DNA from: Hyphomicrobiales bacterium
GTDB taxonomy: Bacteria > Pseudomonadota > Alphaproteobacteria > Rhizobiales > NORP267
Direction: 5' to 3'
DNA length: 49,850 nucleotides
Assembly: GCA_030688605.1 (NCBI GenBank)
Contig: JAUYJB010000039.1
Coordinates: forward strand, 1-49,850
Shown: piece by piece, positions 49,194-49,850 of the stretch
Position numbering within the stretch: position 1 is the stretch's first letter
Layout of the letters: each line of letters starts with the position of its first letter
Position numbers and translations under genes: made by a program
The notes under the pieces: model-generated
Databases searched by the model: none
What the model was told of the DNA's origin: nothing
The model's input: only the letters and a program-made list of their open reading frames with translations

Positions 49194-49850
49194 TCAGGCG
49201 CTGGTTCCGATATCCTCCGCGCGGTCGGCATAGATGTGCAGCGGACGCGCCTGACCTTCGACGACCTCGTTGGAGATGACCACCTCCTCGACGCCTTCCA
49301 GGCCCGGTAGTTCAAACATGGTGTCGAGCAGGATCGCCTCCATGATCGAGCGCAGACCCCGCGCGCCGGTCTTGCGGTCGATGGCCTTCCTGGCGATCGA
49401 GCGGATCGCCTCGTCGGCGAAGGACAGGTGTATGTTCTCCATCTCGAACAGGCGCTGATACTGCTTGATGAGCGCGTTCTTGGGCTCGGTGAGGATCTCC
49501 ATCAAGGCCGGCTCGTCGAGGTCGTCGAGCGTGGCAATCACCGGCACGCGGCCGACAAATTCGGGGATCAGGCCGAAACGCAGCAGATCCTCCGGCTCGA
49601 CTTGCTTGAGCACCTCGCCGGTGCGCCGGTCGTCGGCCGATTTGACGTCGGCGCCGAAGCCGATCGACGTGCCCCGCCCGCGCGCCGATATGATCTTCTC
49701 GAGGCCCGCGAAGGCACCGCCGCAAATGAACAATATGTTGGTGGTGTCGACCTGCAGGAATTCCTGCTGCGGGTGCTTGCGCCCGCCCTGCGGCGGCACC
49801 GAGGCGACGGTGCCTTCCATGATCTTCAACAGCGCCTGCTGCACGCCCTC
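49194..49850 (-). CDS. clpX: ClpX ATPase subunit, C-terminal part
   Basis: The last 219 residues of the AAA+ unfoldase that feeds ClpP. The fragment runs from [14 protein letters not shown] past [30 protein letters not shown], and the sensor-2 region [17 protein letters not shown] to the stop. The 5' half, with the zinc-binding domain and Walker motifs, lies beyond the window edge. It is the gene upstream of lon. Confidence 0.96.
   Translation of the reverse strand, partial: EGVQQALLKIMEGTVASVPPQGGRKHPQQEFLQVDTTNILFICGGAFAGLEKIISARGRGTSIGFGADVKSADDRRTGEVLKQVEPEDLLRFGLIPEFVGRVPVIATLDDLDEPALMEILTEPKNALIKQYQRLFEMENIHLSFADEAIRSIARKAIDRKTGARGLRSIMEAILLDTMFELPGLEGVEEVVISNEVVEGQARPLHIYADRAEDIGTSA

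Overview
The window is high-GC, densely coded chromosomal DNA from an alphaproteobacterium, most likely a Hyphomicrobiales (Rhizobiales) lineage outside the well-known symbionts. The evidence is gene order and family type. There is a clpX-lon-hupB-tRNA-nuoA..N-birA-rnj-mce-DUF1467-proS-lolC-lolD block, a rpoZ-rsh-pyrE-acpS-lepB-rnc-era block, a short ProS without the inserted editing domain, RNase J, and a Hyphomicrobiales-type porin. I cannot name the genus. No rRNA, CRISPR array or prophage is visible.

Layout. Positions 241-1491 encode a DEAD-box helicase. Positions 1861-8899 (minus strand) carry a chain read rpoZ, rsh (ppGpp), pyrE, DUF2062, acpS, lepB, rnc, era. Positions 9238-15164 hold folK, a NYN/LabA protein, a family-5 uracil-DNA glycosylase, smpB, dapA and a soluble lytic transglycosylase. 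Positions 15274-19590 hold a porin, an acyl-CoA ligase and a dienelactone-hydrolase-like protein. Positions 19765-26788 (minus strand) read birA, rnj, mce, DUF1467, proS, lolC, lolD, continuing directly from the nuo operon. Positions 26793-42506 are a complete 14-subunit complex I operon, nuoA to nuoN, on the minus strand. A gap of about 1.4 kb follows, then a DUF6165 gene converging on a glycosyltransferase-9 gene, two tRNA genes (Asp, Val), an IS481-type remnant, hupB, lon and the 3' part of clpX.

How the genes work together. The largest unit is respiratory complex I. Its operon carries four additions to the core subunits. Two are small predicted membrane proteins with good ribosome binding sites (33461-33730 and 36974-37180). 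The third is a DUF559 nuclease gene at the nuoD/nuoE junction, bracketed by inverted palindromic repeats and a 21-bp direct repeat that restores the nuoD stop and the nuoE ribosome binding site. The fourth is a 267-bp element with terminal inverted repeats that sits exactly on the nuoK stop codon and rebuilds it. The other blocks are housekeeping: stringent response, RNA processing, protein export, lipoprotein sorting, translation and proteolysis.

The most unusual signals are the DUF559 cassette, which looks like a small mobile unit able to enter an essential operon without breaking either neighbour; the nuoK/nuoL element; a compact intergenic small-RNA candidate at about 43513-43599; and a roughly 60-bp dispersed repeat present near both ends of the window.
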